64,000 bases of DNA from Phalacrocorax aristotelis (GCF_949628215.1 NC_134277.1:27479179-27543178); one strand, 5' to 3'. Shown: positions 51,901-62,960, counted from the first letter of the stretch. Made by a program: numbers and translations. The notes: a model not told the origin generated them from the letters alone.

Positions 51901-54900
51901 CTCAGGTTTGTAAATTTTGACTATTTTTATTCTAAATGACCTAAGAGTATTTTAACTATCTCGACTTTTTAATGTGCTCATAACTTGTATGTTTGCTCCT
52001 GTATCATAAATAAAGAAGGAAAAAAAAAGGAACCTCCATTTCTTTTCCTGTTTGAATTGGTGTGGATGCTGGAAGAAACACAATTCTGTATCTTACTTGT
52101 TTGTTTGTAATGCTTCACGCGTTTCAGTATACTATGACGAACGTAATAAATACAAAGGTCTATACTTTGGGTTTGGGATGGGGTTTTTTTTATGTGCTTA
52201 TAGTTACTGGGTTTTGCTGGCATGTGGTGATAAGTTGATAGGAAGATCTGTGTCTCTTACTGACCTGGTGTTGGCTTTGATAACCGTATCCAAAGACTGG
52301 TTCTCATGCAAAATTAGTGACTTACTGCATGCTGTAAGTATAGCTGACAGAAATAGAAGCAGAGTTTGCCACTCTAGGATTTTACAGGGTGGTTTGTGTT
52401 GTTTTAGTCCTTTGCTGGTTTTAAGCCTGTTGAACTGTAGTCTTCTGTAGAGTGTGCATGCATTACCCCAGCATGTCAGTGGATCCCTACCTTAAAGCCT
52501 GCAGTATAGAATGGAAGGCGTGCCAATACCTTTATGGGAAGTGAAACTGAAACCCTCTCTCATCTGAAGAAATGTTTTTGCTTGGTTTTGGGTTTTTTTT
52601 TTTTCCTTTTGAGGGCAAGTGCCTTCTAAGGAAGCCTGCTATTTTGGTAATGCCATGTAGCTAGTGAAATAGGGATCTGATAATATTAAAAGACAGCGTA
52701 TTGATTTAAGTTTAGTAAATATGGTTGGCATCAGTGTTAATGCTTTTGCCATGTTTATTTTTTACAGGGTGCATTTGAGAAGATATTTTCTTTTTGGCCA
52801 CTGTCCAAGTGTTTTGAACTCAATGGGAATGTCTATGAATGGTGGTTTAGGTGGAAGTTGGATCGCTATGTATGTAACATTTTCATAAATTTATACTGGT
52901 CTTTTAAGTGTATTTTTTCATTTGCGGGGAGGGAGGGTTGTTTTCCTTTCCTCCAGAGAAAGCAGGAGTTCATCCTAGTGGATTGTTTAATAGAAGACTA
53001 AGCTGCATCCACCTTACTTCTGCAAATGTCTGTCACGGCCTTGCTTAAAAGATGGATGTTGATTTATTTGCTGCTGGATCCTGCTTAGTTTGCTTTGAAA
53101 AAATAAAGTCATAAAGTGACCTGGATTTGTCTTTTCTCAAAAATTTTACTGCAAAAATTTAACACCTGTAGCACTTCAGGCCATTGAAATACAAGGCAAA
53201 TTGTTGTGGTGGCTTTCTTAATATTTTTTGAAAGCTGTATCAATTAAGGGTCTATTTCTTTTAAGGTAACCTTTAAAATACTTTTAAAATCCAGGTCTTG
53301 GTGCCCAAACCAGACTATTCTTGCATGTATTTTTAAATGGTTTTCCAGTGGGAAAGTGCTTTCTTTTCAGTTATTGTCCCTACATTGTGGGGGAATAGAA
53401 CAGGGAGACCCTTTTTTTGGCCTTCTTGGTAAGGAATGCAGACTTTCTAAGATGGGAGCATTTATCTGCTAACCTTATCCTAAACAGGATCGCTTGCACG
53501 CTTCTCCCTCTGGCAGTCTTCAGTAACTGCAGTTGTCGTGTCCTGGGCCGCTGCCATCAGCAGCGCACACTGTGTTGCGACATTTCAGCTTTGTTGCTTG
53601 CGAACAGTGTGTATTCTGTGACGCCGCTAAAGAGGAGGTCCCAAAATAAACACAGAAGACAAGCACTGCATGGGCCTGAAACAGCATCGTGTTGCTGGCT
53701 GATGAGAACTTGGCATAAGATCATAAAACACTCTGTCGGAGAATTGTGTCTGTGAGAGAGGGAAGCACTTGTAGTGCTTCTTGAATGTTTTCACCTGCCA
53801 ACTTGGGAGAAGGCCAGAGGCTCATGGGTTTTCCCCAGAGAAAGCCCTTTTCAATGCTGGCACAGACTGCAGAGGGGATAATAGGTGCTTGAAAGGTTCT
53901 TGAAATTTCATTGTCATCTTTAATGCTCTATGAAGCATTAGTAAGAGTATTCTATGCGTAGTTTTTTACTTAAAAATGCGGTTTATCACAGCCTAGCGTA
54001 GAAAGCCTATTTTTGTTTGCTTCAGTAAATCTGGGAAAGGACTTTTTGACACCTAGGTTTTGGTGTTACAAGTAGTTTATCCTGTCACACTTCTGTTAAG
54101 AGTTTGTGCCTGAAGTACTTGTCAAAGCCGTGGAACATTCATTGCATTCTGTTTGTCTTTTACAGGTGGTTTTTCACGGGATGCTCTTTGCTTTTATTTA
54201 TCTGGCATTGCAGAAACATCAGATGATATCAGAAGGAAAGGGAGATCCCCTTTTCTCCAACAGAGTTTCAAATGTTGTATTATTTATTTCAATAGTATCC
54301 TTTTTGGTACGTACCTAGTATAACTAGTATGATCAGATTTCTAAATCTCTGAAGGATAAGTTTTCTGAAGTTCTCGTTTAGAAAATGCATTGATTTTTAA
54401 AAAATCTAATCTTGATCTGGAGATATTTCAGCTGTGTTTTTGTGCACAGCCCTACCTTTCTACTCAGAAAAATATTTTTCCTTGCTGTCAACTGTAGATG
54501 AAAACACTATCACTCAGTTCATTGCAATGGTTACAAGAAAATTGGATCATGAAAATAATATGGTAGATAACGAAGCTCTACCTCCACTCTTAATTGCTTG
54601 TCTATTTCTGATGAGAAAATTGTCAACAGTACGGCTGTATTTTAGGGTATGAATAAATGTGGTTTTCATCAGTTGCAAAGAAGAATTTGAGAGAAACGCA
54701 AAACTAAGCACAATGTTGTTTTTTCTATTACTTTCCCACATCTTAGTGAACCACCTACTGCTGAAGCACTTCAAAATAGCTTACCTCTTGTTTCATTTTT
54801 AAATGTTACATGTAATTACTACACAGACTGATTTTTATATCTTTTAGACCTACTCTATTTGGGCTAGTAGCTGTAAAAACAAGACAGAGTGCAATGAGCT

Positions 54901-57308
54901 ACATCCTTCTGTTTCTGTGGTTCAGGTAATTATAATTGTAGCCCTTTTCCTTGCAGTGGTACAAGCCAGTCTGTTCTTGTTTGGGCTTTTTGAAAAATTG
55001 TTTTTAAATATTTTTTTGCTTTGGCATGGGATGTCAGATATTGAGCTTCATTCTCCTGTCTGGAAGTTGAAAAGGGTTTAATTACACTGTTCGCTCTTTT
55101 CCAGTGCCTTTAAACATGGAAACTGCATACTGTGCTTATGCTTGTGATTACCCTTGATGTCCTCAGCATAGGTTTCGTATGCACAGCTGAAGTCCAAACC
55201 TAACTTTTGTTTAATTTCATAGCAGTGGAAAAGAAGCAAGCTGTAGGGAAGCATGGATGTTTGGGAGGTGTTAGTGTAGGAAGCAACCTGTGGGACCCTG
55301 TTGTCACTTTAAGGCAGAGAAGAGGTGGACCATGGGGGCATGCATGTGGTTTTCTTAAATATAGATTTTCCTCTTACTTTGTCCCCTGCCCCACTATACC
55401 CCAACTGCCTGATTCTGTTCCCTGTTTCCTTTTTTTTGATAGTTCGTCCTGCTCTCTTGAGGAGCAGCATATGTGACTTAAGTTTTTTATATTAACTTGT
55501 CCATCTTGACACTTTCCCTTTAAAAATTGAGGGTTAACTCAGATTGGTGGCCACTGTCATTTTAGGCACGGTATAACATGGTTTGTCACCAGGCCTAGTA
55601 AGTGTATAGTAGTAATATCTATCAACATCAGGGCCCTGATTCTACTTAAGATGTAAATGTGACTTGCTGTGCTATAAGAATGTGTTTAACAGATTTGCGA
55701 TTTCAAGACATACTTTGTTAAGTATAAACTGCATGGAATTTTGTTTGGTTTATATAGTATTAGATTTTAAACTAAAATTTAATGCATGTTGCACTTCAGT
55801 TTAGACAGTGAAAATGAATAAACCTTTTCTGTGTATGTGTAATCTGTTTGTCATCCACAGTCACTTTTTTTTTTTCACTTCAAAAGATTTTAGCTTTCAT
55901 CCTCATCAGGAACATTCCTGGCTATGTCCGATCTGTGTATAGCTCGTTCTTTGCCTGGTTTGGCAAAATTTCTCTAGAGGTAAGTAGAATGATCAGAAGT
56001 ACACTGAACTGAAACATAGAAATGTAAGGTGGTTTTATTATCTAAACTGTAGTATAACACACAACTAGTAAAAACATTTATTGTAGTACCATGCTGTTGT
56101 GTTTGACCTCTTTTAGCATTGTAGCTTCTGTCTACACTTAAGTCATAGCTGAAATAGCAGCCTCACAGTAGCAAACTTATTTCTGATGCTGTTTGGTGGG
56201 TGGGGAAGTTTAGGGTTGTCAGAGTGGGGATTTGTTGCTGGAGTGAGCTGCGGTGTGTATGCAGTTGGAAGATAAAAATTTAAGCCAGTTGAAGCATGAA
56301 TTATACTGACTAGTATAAGTACACTTATAAATGCGTTTGCCCTGGAAAGCTTTCTTGCATTAATAAGCAACCGTAACTTTACAAACAGAACCCCTTCTTA
56401 GTGCAAATGGTGTCCTGTTCCATTGAGTGCATATTTTGAAACAGTAGGAATTATCTCGCTTTCCCTTTTATTTGCTGTTGAGTAATATTAAAGGTTTAAA
56501 TTTATTGTATTACTAAAATATATTTTAAAAAGGGAAAGGAACTTCTAGGGGAAACTCATTGTAGTACAATGTATATGTAGTACATGATTTTGAATTTTTT
56601 TTAAAGGCTCACATTTTCACCGTTCAGATTCCTGGTGAACTTTAAGGTGCTGATCAGCTCCAGGGACCTTCGCGTTCATCAGCGGTTAAAGCATCGTCTT
56701 TTACGTGCAGGCACGTTAGTTCAGTCCCTCACCAGGGATATAGTAACTGAGTGGAGGCATGTTCCTCATCTGTTCTGACGTAATGCAAACGATGCTTCCC
56801 TCTGCCGTATTCGGTTAAGGGCTAAGCAAACCCATTTTACTGTGCACTGTAACAGACTGGGAGTTTTGTCTTATAGCAAAGATGTGGAAAACAGCTTCTC
56901 AAAGTATGTTATTTAATCATAAATGTCTGACTTCAGCAGAAGTACAGTGTGTCAGCTGATGCAATATAATAATTATATGTTTTTATATAAGTAAAAATAT
57001 TTCTATAAAAGTGTTACTAAACACGCTGTCTTTTCTTTTAGCTTTTCATTTGCCAATACCATATTTGGCTGGCAGCAGACACAAAGGGGATCTTGGTGCT
57101 CATTCCTGGATATCCAATGTTTAATGTTCTTGTCAGCACTTTTATATTTGTGTGTGTGGCACATGAAATTTCTCAGATCACTAATGATCTAGCACAGATT
57201 GTGGTTCCTAAAGATAACTCAACTCTGCTGAAAAGGTTGCTATGCATAGCTGGATTTTTTTCTGGACTACTCCTCTTCTCAGCAGTGCAAGATCAGTCAA
57301 GGCATTAA
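24924..57308 (+). CDS. CASD1: CASD1, sialic acid (N-acetylneuraminate) 9-O-acetyltransferase
   Basis: Golgi membrane enzyme that moves acetyl from acetyl-CoA to CMP-sialic acid, giving 9-O-acetyl sialic acids. Exons: 24924-25056, 33921-34017, 34722-34842, 36893-36937, 39232-39294, 40662-40706, 43406-43529, 45428-45642, 46647-47072, 47492-47581, 48165-48284, 50113-50269, 51826-51905, 52768-52869, 54166-54306, 54848-54925, 55887-55979, 57042-57308. All join in frame to 2,397 nt, 798 codons plus stop (human 797). Residues ~17-35 are a signal anchor. A lumenal SGNH domain follows, with GDS at 92-94 (Ser94) and DGLH at 270-273 (Asp270, His273), the known catalytic residues. NGS and NIT sequons are in exon 7. 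Exons 9-18 encode a many-spanning membrane domain ending AVQDQSRH. The start was chosen for homology and strong Kozak context. No break is seen. Confidence 0.97.
26430..26556 (+). repeat. CR1 LINE remnant with 3' tail
   Basis: The tail GGTTGTACTAGATGACC, AAAGGTCCTTTCCAACC, ACCATTCTATGATTCT at 26498-26556 is the CR1 end. Just before it, 26436-26473 can be read as [12 protein letters not shown], similar to the reverse transcriptase motif LDFSKAFDTVSH, which suggests an internally deleted copy. The second point is weaker. Confidence 0.7.
26960..27290 (+). repeat. Old CR1/L3-type LINE fragment
   Basis: Phrases matching the 3' region of ancient amniote CR1 elements occur in order: GGAACAGCTTCTGTACAAGG near 26994, ACTTTTTTCCACAC near 27190 and GAAACACATTGCCAAG near 27213. 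It is strongly diverged and non-coding. Identification is from memory of the consensus. Confidence 0.5.
29878..30335 (+). repeat. Old CR1 LINE fragment
   Basis: TTCTTCAGCCTTGAAAA, ATAGTGGTCTACAAATCATGA and, at the end, GGCTAGACTGACCATTGGTC follow the order of the ancient CR1 3' region (cttggaaa..., gaggtctataaaatcatga..., ctggaccattggtctg). It is the same subfamily type as the fragment in the COL1A2 intron, here on the plus strand. It is heavily decayed. Confidence 0.65.
35511..36038 (-). mobile_element. Solo LTR of an avian endogenous retrovirus, minus orientation
   Basis: It is the reverse complement of the family seen at 10108-10703: on the plus strand it runs from TGTCATGGTTTAACCCCAGC to CAGCTGAAACCAGGACA. 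Flanks GTGAG (35506-35510) and GTGAA (36039-36043) look like a 5-bp target duplication with one difference. No internal retroviral sequence adjoins it. It lies in CASD1 intron 3, antisense to the gene, and shares many blocks with the first copy (for example GGCCACGGCCAGGACAGCTG read on its own strand). Old, non-coding fossil. Confidence 0.85.
39694..39738 (+). repeat. CR1 LINE 3' tail
   Basis: TGGATCCCTCCCAACTTGAG then CTATTCTATGATACTATGA matches the terminal bases and short repeats of CR1. Only the tail remains, in CASD1 intron 5. Confidence 0.65.
41250..41425 (-). repeat. Probable old CR1 fragment
   Basis: AAGGACCTGAAGAGGTCTCC, AGGCAGGATCAATTCTACC and CAGTTCTTTAAAACTTCCAG resemble, in order, the reverse complement of an ancient CR1 3' region. 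It is diverged and lies in CASD1 intron 6. Confidence 0.45.
43324..43357. repeat. Perfect 17-bp tandem duplication
   Basis: ATGGAATCAGTTAATTA occurs twice in direct contact (43324-43340, 43341-43357), 48 bases before CASD1 exon 7. It lies in the region where a branch point could sit and looks like a recent replication slippage event. Confidence 0.9.
43530..57041 (+). other. CASD1: CASD1 introns 7-17
   Basis: Introns 43530-45427, 45643-46646, 47073-47491, 47582-48164, 48285-50112, 50270-51825, 51906-52767, 52870-54165, 54307-54847, 54926-55886 and 55980-57041, all GT/AG. Apart from the CR1 copy at 44221-44402 I recognised no gene, RNA or repeat family. Segments 49720-49950, 53480-53700 and 56620-56830 are somewhat more GC-rich than their surroundings and may be unrecognised old repeats. 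Confidence 0.7.
44221..44402 (-). repeat. CR1 LINE 3' fragment
   Basis: Starting at the 3' end (TAGAATGTCCTGAGTTGGAA, GGGACAC...GGATCATCGAGTCC), it continues through CTGCACAGGACAACCCC, GCTTCTTGAATAGTGTCAGG and TCCCTGGGGAGCCTGTTC. This is the reverse complement of about 180 bases of a CR1 3' region, better preserved than the other fragments in the window. It lies in CASD1 intron 7. Confidence 0.85.
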
Positions 57309-59385
57309 CTTGAAAAGATTCTTGGAAACTTTCTTCAGGTTTACTTTGTGTCTGCCTGAACAAAATTCTCAACTGGAGGTAGAAGACGACGTTTAAATTA
57401 AGTGTGTGGGAAATGTATATAGTGCAAATGTACATATTTTGTGTGGAAATAGCCTTCTCATTGCATGTGAAAATGAGTCTTTTCTACTGGATATATGTTT
57501 CTGTTTACATATCTGTTTAAACATGACACAAAAAAGTGAAGTTAAATACCATGTGCGTATCACAGAATTAACTTTACCTCGGGTCAGTCGAATGAAGAGT
57601 GGATGTTACCAGAGTGCTGCCTATACATAACCCACGCTGTAATCATTCTCACCAAGGAACAAAAAAGAGCAAACTCGTGATCCTTTGTTAACGGTCACCT
57701 TTAGCTGATGTGAAACATGAAGTTACTGGTAAACTAGGGCATTTTTCTGAACTAAACAGTGATTTTTTTGTTTAGAGATGAGTGGAGATAGTATATGTTA
57801 TATGAAACCCTTCATATGTGGAAATAAAAAGTCTTCACCAGTTCAGTGATTTAAGATTATATACAAATCTACATAATATTTTATGGGATTTTCTAGAAAT
57901 TTAATATGTGTTTGGCAAATACGGTGAATTCTGAGGTGAAATTTTTGATAAGAAAATTTTTTTTTCCCCTAAAATTGTTTTCTTTTTCATAAGTTTTATA
58001 CTAATCCATTTAACTGTGTGCAGTTCTCTGTACAGCCCCAGTGAATAAAGAGGTGAATAATTTTCAGAGACTCGGTTCAAGATGCAGAATTTTTGGAAGA
58101 CCTGCAACCTTGTCCAGGTTGACAATCCCATTACAGCCACTCCATCGGATCTTAAGGAGTCGGGAGAAAAGGGGAACTGTGGCCTTCGAACCTCTCTCTG
58201 AGTTTGTAGGTGACTCATTAGGGACTCATTAGGAACTAGGTCTCCTTAGGGAACTGGTGCCATATTCTATCCGGTAATAGTATTTTCATGTGAAAGCATG
58301 TGAGCCAAGGATGCAAGTCCATCTGTTGACACCATGAGAAGGAGGGATCGAGCGGTCATCTTGTTGCAGTGCAGGTGGCTGAGTCTCAGAATTACAAATT
58401 AAATGGGATTGGAGCTGTTGGGAGGAGCCTTTTTTCCCCATCCTTTTTAGCAGCGCCCATCTTTCTTACCTCCTTCACACATATTCTTCTTAATTCTTAT
58501 TAACTTCTTCATTCCTACAACAGCATAAAAAAGTAAAATTGGACAAAATAGGCCTTCCGTGCGGCAGCGACAAGCTGTCCTTTACGTTCCACTTATTTAG
58601 TGAAGTTACAGTCATTTCTTTGCTGTTTGTGTTTTCGATTCAAGTGATAGTTTGACCTCTAGTTGTTTTATTTTATTCTTCTACTGATTACTTGTTAGCA
58701 GTCAGAAACATGAGCACAGTATAATTTTCTAAGCATATGTGCAATTATGTGTGATTATAAACAACAGAAATCCTAATTTGTACCGCATGTACTGTTACAT
58801 ACATGTTTTTGATCTTAGCCCAGTTGAAAAATTGGATTCAAACTTGCAGCCGCTAATGAGTGCAAAAAAAAATTTGTGAAAAGAACGGCTTCTTTTGGTG
58901 GAAAACAGTTTCTTTTAAAGAATGACCAGTCGCTCATCATAAATAAAATCACTCACTTCCCCCAAATTCAGCAGTTTTACTAACTCTGCCAGCTATTTTG
59001 AAGCTACTGAAAGGATACCCAGCTGCTTGCTCTTTGTGTGCATTACTTCAGCGTTTGGAAGGGTAACCTCCTTGACCAGTGCATTTGAATGGCTGAAAGG
59101 GTAGAGGTGAACGCTGTCGTGGGGGGTAGGATGCGTAACCTTCCTCTATGACAGTATTAGGAGCAATGGGAGCTGTGAGTTTGAGGGGTAATTTTTTTTG
59201 TTTTTCACAAGTGTTGTGGATATAATTTTATTTATCTGTTGTACAGACTTGGTTAAAAGATTTATTTTTAATGTTTGAAATAATGCACTTGTTTACTGTA
59301 TGTGGGATAAATATATTTTCTTTTCAGGTTATGTAAAAATATGAAGTAATTTAAACATTAAATAAATGTGCTGTGGATGCTTATT
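57309..59385 (+). other. CASD1: CASD1 3' UTR (proximal and distal ends)
   Basis: Sequence after the CASD1 stop. An AATAAA at 57823-57828 would give a 3' UTR of about 0.5 kb; another at 59361-59366, in an AT-rich run, would give about 2.1 kb. No new exon or repeat is evident. The distal end is an inference from the signal alone. Confidence 0.6.
57823..57828 (+). terminator. CASD1: CASD1 proximal poly(A) signal
   Basis: AATAAA about 515 bases after the stop codon, followed by a T-containing region. The distal alternative is at 59361-59366. Confidence 0.6.
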
Positions 59386-59389
59386 TTTG

Positions 59390-62300
59390 TAATGGGAGCA
59401 GCATCAATTAAGTAAAAGCTTTTTATTGCTCGACTCTAGGTGGGCTGCAGCTCGCTGTTATGCCTGACTTAAGTTACAGATCAGCATTGCAGTTTCTCCA
59501 AAGTGATGTTCTGGATACTGTTATTTCACATGCAGGGCAGATATTCACATGCCTCACAAATTCTTTCAGATGCGATGCAGGAAGAAAGATTCTTCTGCAG
59601 TAACTCGCACTGTCCCAGATCTGATGAAATTACAGCTCCGGTAGCCAAAACCAGCGCCGGAGCTCGGGGACTGCAGCAGAACTTCGCAGCAGAGGTGGCG
59701 AATGCTTTTCCCTGCCCTAGTTCCAAGCTAGACCCCGGTGGCAGAGCTCTGCAGGACAGCAGAGGACTTGACTTGGCTTTTCACCAGCCTGGCAACATCA
59801 AGAAACACTCACCCTTCAGATGTGTTTGGCTTAAGAAGCTAAATTCCTTAAGGAGCGCCGCCTTCTGTTTAGTGTGAGACTTAAGCAAAGGATTCAGAGT
59901 GGTCATTCCTATCCCCAAAGCTCCTTGTATAATCAGGGAGATAATATCCAACGTGGGCACCTGAACCAAACGGTGCAAACGCTCTCCATCCTTCCCAGCT
60001 ACACCCCCAGTTAACCAGAAACCCTGCGCAATCAGTTCCACCTCCATTCTCAGACACCCTCCAGCGTCACTGTCCACAATGTTAACAACAGTTACAAAAA
60101 GTTGTTCAGGCATCATCGTGTAAAATAACCAGGCACCACCATCACTACTTCATGTTTTCCTATTTATTACATTTCACATTTCATATATTTACAAAGACAT
60201 CTGTAGTGCTTTCTATTTAATTTGGTTGCAACTCTCAATACAGTATCAGTTCACACTGTCATTGTACATCATTAAAAGAGGCTGTGAATGTACTGTTTTA
60301 ACTATCAGCACTTTTAACTAATTCTTTAGCCAGCTCTATAACTCTGCTTCCACAGTAACTGTTTTAATAAGTAAAAATAAATAATTTGTTATTAAACTTA
60401 CCTCAAATAAATGAAGCTTTCAGTCATAAAATAGTTCAGCTGTGCTTAATACCCAAGCCACCTGCATCCTCAGATGCTTTTCAGAACAGGCGGAGTGCCC
60501 ACTGGTACAAAGCGATTCTTTATGAACGTACGTAACAGTTTAAGAACTTTCCTTAAATATATTGGCACTGGTACACACGGATACAAGTAAGATGGCGGCA
60601 GCTCAACTGGCAGTTAATTGATTGTCGTGTCAGCCTCAAGTTATCAGAAATCGTTACGATCCCAAACCAATACTATTTACAAAGTTTAGTCGTATGTTGC
60701 ATTAAAAATCATGATTTAAAATCCATTCCATTCATTGCTGGTTCGAAGTACTGACAGCTCATACATTTGAAAATAGTAGAAAGTAACAGAAACTAGCGGA
60801 AACCAAATGCTGACTGTAGTCCCAATTTTTCACAGCTTGGAAAAAAGATGTATATTTTTAATTTACTGTCAACCTCAGGGTGCAGTTTTTCCAATTCCCT
60901 TTTCACCAATAACCACCCAAGCTGCTGGACCAAAGGAGGGGTCTCTCAGGAGGGCGACTGACTGACGGAATCTCTGCCCCAGTACCTTTCGGGCGAGGGA
61001 GGCAGGCGTGATGCGTGCCGCTCCGACAGGGAGCAGGAATGGCTCTTCACTCCAACTGCTTCAGAAACTTCTTCGTATTTCAACTTCTGTGACTGTACCT
61101 TGAGCTACCTGGCGCAGCGTAACAAACACCCACTGGCACTCCTATGGCTCAATGCATTTGTTAACGTAGGCTGCGGGTTGTGCTTCATGTTCAGGGCAGC
61201 CTTGCCAACTCTGACGTTTAAGGCTTGACAACACACTGGTATGCACAACGTACCGAGCACCGATGGTACACTTTGCTGCGATAGTAACCATACTTGTTGC
61301 ACAAAACATGTCTAAAAAGCAGCTCAACACTTGTTTTAACTGTCTGCTGAGGTGCTGCTTCAGGTCCAAGCCTATAAACATCATTGTTCGCTTAAAAATG
61401 AACATAAAATAAGGTTGTGTGTTTTGAAGGAACAGGGTCATAACTGTAAAATGGAAAAAACAAACAAACAAACAAACAAGCCAGTGACTGCTCTGGTCTT
61501 TTTACAAACTCTAATAACCTTATTTTACAGTTTTTTAGCCTCAGTCTTAAATTCCTCAGTTACTCAATTTCTCTTAGCAGAGACCTCAGAAACCTCAGCT
61601 AAGGAAATGTAGGCAGCATTTAGCAATTTTAAAGCAGACGCAGCTTTCTGCTTACAACGCAATGTCCTGATGAACATACAGCTTCTGAAAGAGAAAATAT
61701 TACAGAAAAAAGAGAAAGGATAAGCGTCAGCTTAAAACAGTGTGATGCTTTGAGGCAAAACCCCAAGAACTGCTGGTATGGGCGGTTACAGCTGGAAACT
61801 CTGAAGTCCAGCGTTACGTTGTATTTGAGGATTTATAGAAGCATCAGAAAAAGTAATTTAAAATACGCAATAAAGCATCAGGAGATAAATTGTCACCGTC
61901 TATTGCAAAATAAGGAAACCTCAGTTCAGATCCTTCGTATCATTAAGTTTTCAGCCGCACAAATGCCTCTCAAAGTAACCACCTCCCAGGAAAGTATGCA
62001 TTTACTCCTTTTTAGGATGCTAACAAATAATTCTTGCTTTATGGGCTAGCTAGTTCTCCCACAACTCCTTTTGCTCCAAAAAGAACAAAGAATGTGGAGA
62101 ATACAAAAAATAAACCGCATCGGGGCATTAGAATATCACCAAAAATTCTTAAAAAGTTAAAAGTTAGTCCATGTAAAGCGGAAAAAAAATGTAGCCTTGT
62201 TTACTTGCAGACATTTGTTTCTGCCTCTAGGAATTTGTAACAGCTTCTTGTAACGTAACCAGAGGAATGAATGGACAGATTTTAAATGTTTTATTGCTTA

Positions 62301-62644
62301 CAACTTGTCAAACAGGGTAAATATCTGGTAAAGGAACAGAAATCCAATTTTCAACAGGAATAGATGTAGTTTTTTGGGTTTCTTGGTTTGGTTTTTTTCC
62401 CCCAAAAAAACACTTTGGCTCATTACATGCTGAGAAACTTAAAAAAACTAATGCCTAATAAATCTGGAACACTGTGTCTGAGCCTCATCATATTGCACAA
62501 GGTTTCATGCTTATACACTACTGCCTTTCGTGTGCAAAAGTAGGGCAATTATAGGCTCCCATTGACAGAGTCTAAAATCCTTCAAACCTGGTGCTTATTT
62601 TGAAGTTTTCATTTCCCTGTTAAAACTTTCAGGAGAGATCACAA
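59390..62644. other. CASD1-SGCE convergent intergenic gap
   Basis: This is the space between the last plausible CASD1 poly(A) signal and the SGCE terminal exon. On the minus strand, AATAAA complements lie at 59422-59427 and 60163-60168, so longer SGCE 3' ends or a separate minus-strand transcript are possible. A perfect YY1-type motif sits at 60589-60599 and a CAAA/CAAACAAA run near 61455-61477. No repeat family or known exon was recognised. Confidence 0.4.
59781..60116 (-). CDS. Uncharacterised 111-codon ORF (doubtful)
   Basis: ATG-initiated minus-strand ORF (MMPEQLFVTVVNIVDSDAGG... to MLPGW) in a stretch richer in GC than its surroundings. I recognise no domain, signal peptide or family. 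About 350 bases downstream on the same strand is an AATAAA (59422-59427). A plus-strand open frame of 124 codons overlaps the same GC-rich stretch, so chance openness is a real alternative. It could be part of a long non-coding RNA or of an extended SGCE 3' UTR. Confidence 0.15.
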   Translation of the reverse strand: MMPEQLFVTVVNIVDSDAGGCLRMEVELIAQGFWLTGGVAGKDGERLHRLVQVPTLDIISLIIQGALGIGMTTLNPLLKSHTKQKAALLKEFSFLSQTHLKGECFLMLPGW

Positions 62645-62663
62645 GACAGAATAAAGTTTTATA

Positions 62664-62669
62664 TTTATT
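62664..62669 (-). terminator. SGCE: SGCE poly(A) signal
   Basis: TTTATT on the plus strand, AATAAA on the minus strand, 275 bases after the SGCE stop, at the position expected from the conserved 3' UTR. Confidence 0.7.
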
Positions 62670-62943
62670 AATACATATATTTGAAAGATTATTTTCTGAA
62701 TGTAACAAATATAAAAAGTTATCAGTGTTTACAAATTGTCAAAAAATGTCCAAAGTACAAAAGGGTACAGTACATTAGTTACACGGAAGTGATTGTACTC
62801 TCTGGCACTGAAATCACCTTAATACTGTGGGCATGCACAACATACACCGGAAAAACTCATGCATCAAACAGAACAATAAGGAAATAAGACGGTTTGCTGC
62901 CTTCTCTGATTACAAATTCATTGCTTCTGTTAGTTTTCTTTCC

Positions 62944-62960
62944 TCAGGAATACCATTTAC
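62944..62960 (-). CDS. SGCE: SGCE, epsilon-sarcoglycan, final coding bases (rest outside window)
   Basis: Only 17 coding bases including the stop are in view: a Gly codon split across the intron (GT after the acceptor), then Lys-Trp-Tyr-Ser and TGA. Mammalian SGCE ends in GKWYP, so the last residue differs. The upstream exons must lie beyond 64000. I found none between 62961 and 64000. Confidence 0.8.

Larger units (their letters stand above)
62645..62960 (-). other. SGCE: SGCE terminal exon (last codons and 3' UTR)
   Basis: On the minus strand an acceptor (ATCTATTTGCAG) leads into GTAAATGGTATTCCTGA, then AGGAAAGAAAACTAACAGAA and GCAATGAATTTGTAATCAGA. These match the human SGCE last exon and 3' UTR as remembered, as do GATGCATGAG, TTTGACAATTTGTAAACA and TTTATATTTGTTACA further on. 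AATAAA is at 62669-62664 and the cleavage point just below that is estimated. SGCE encodes epsilon-sarcoglycan, a single-pass membrane protein of the dystrophin-linked sarcoglycan complex. Confidence 0.85.

Noticed and set aside
52052-52450. 132-codon ORF in CASD1 intron 13
   Set aside because: It lies between exons that splice cleanly in frame without it, and shows no similarity to CASD1 or another family.
56640-56830. Possible tRNA-like block (GCGGTTAAAGC ... GTTCAGTCCC) in CASD1 intron 17
   Set aside because: The anticodon and acceptor stems do not pair, so it is not supported as a tRNA or SINE head.
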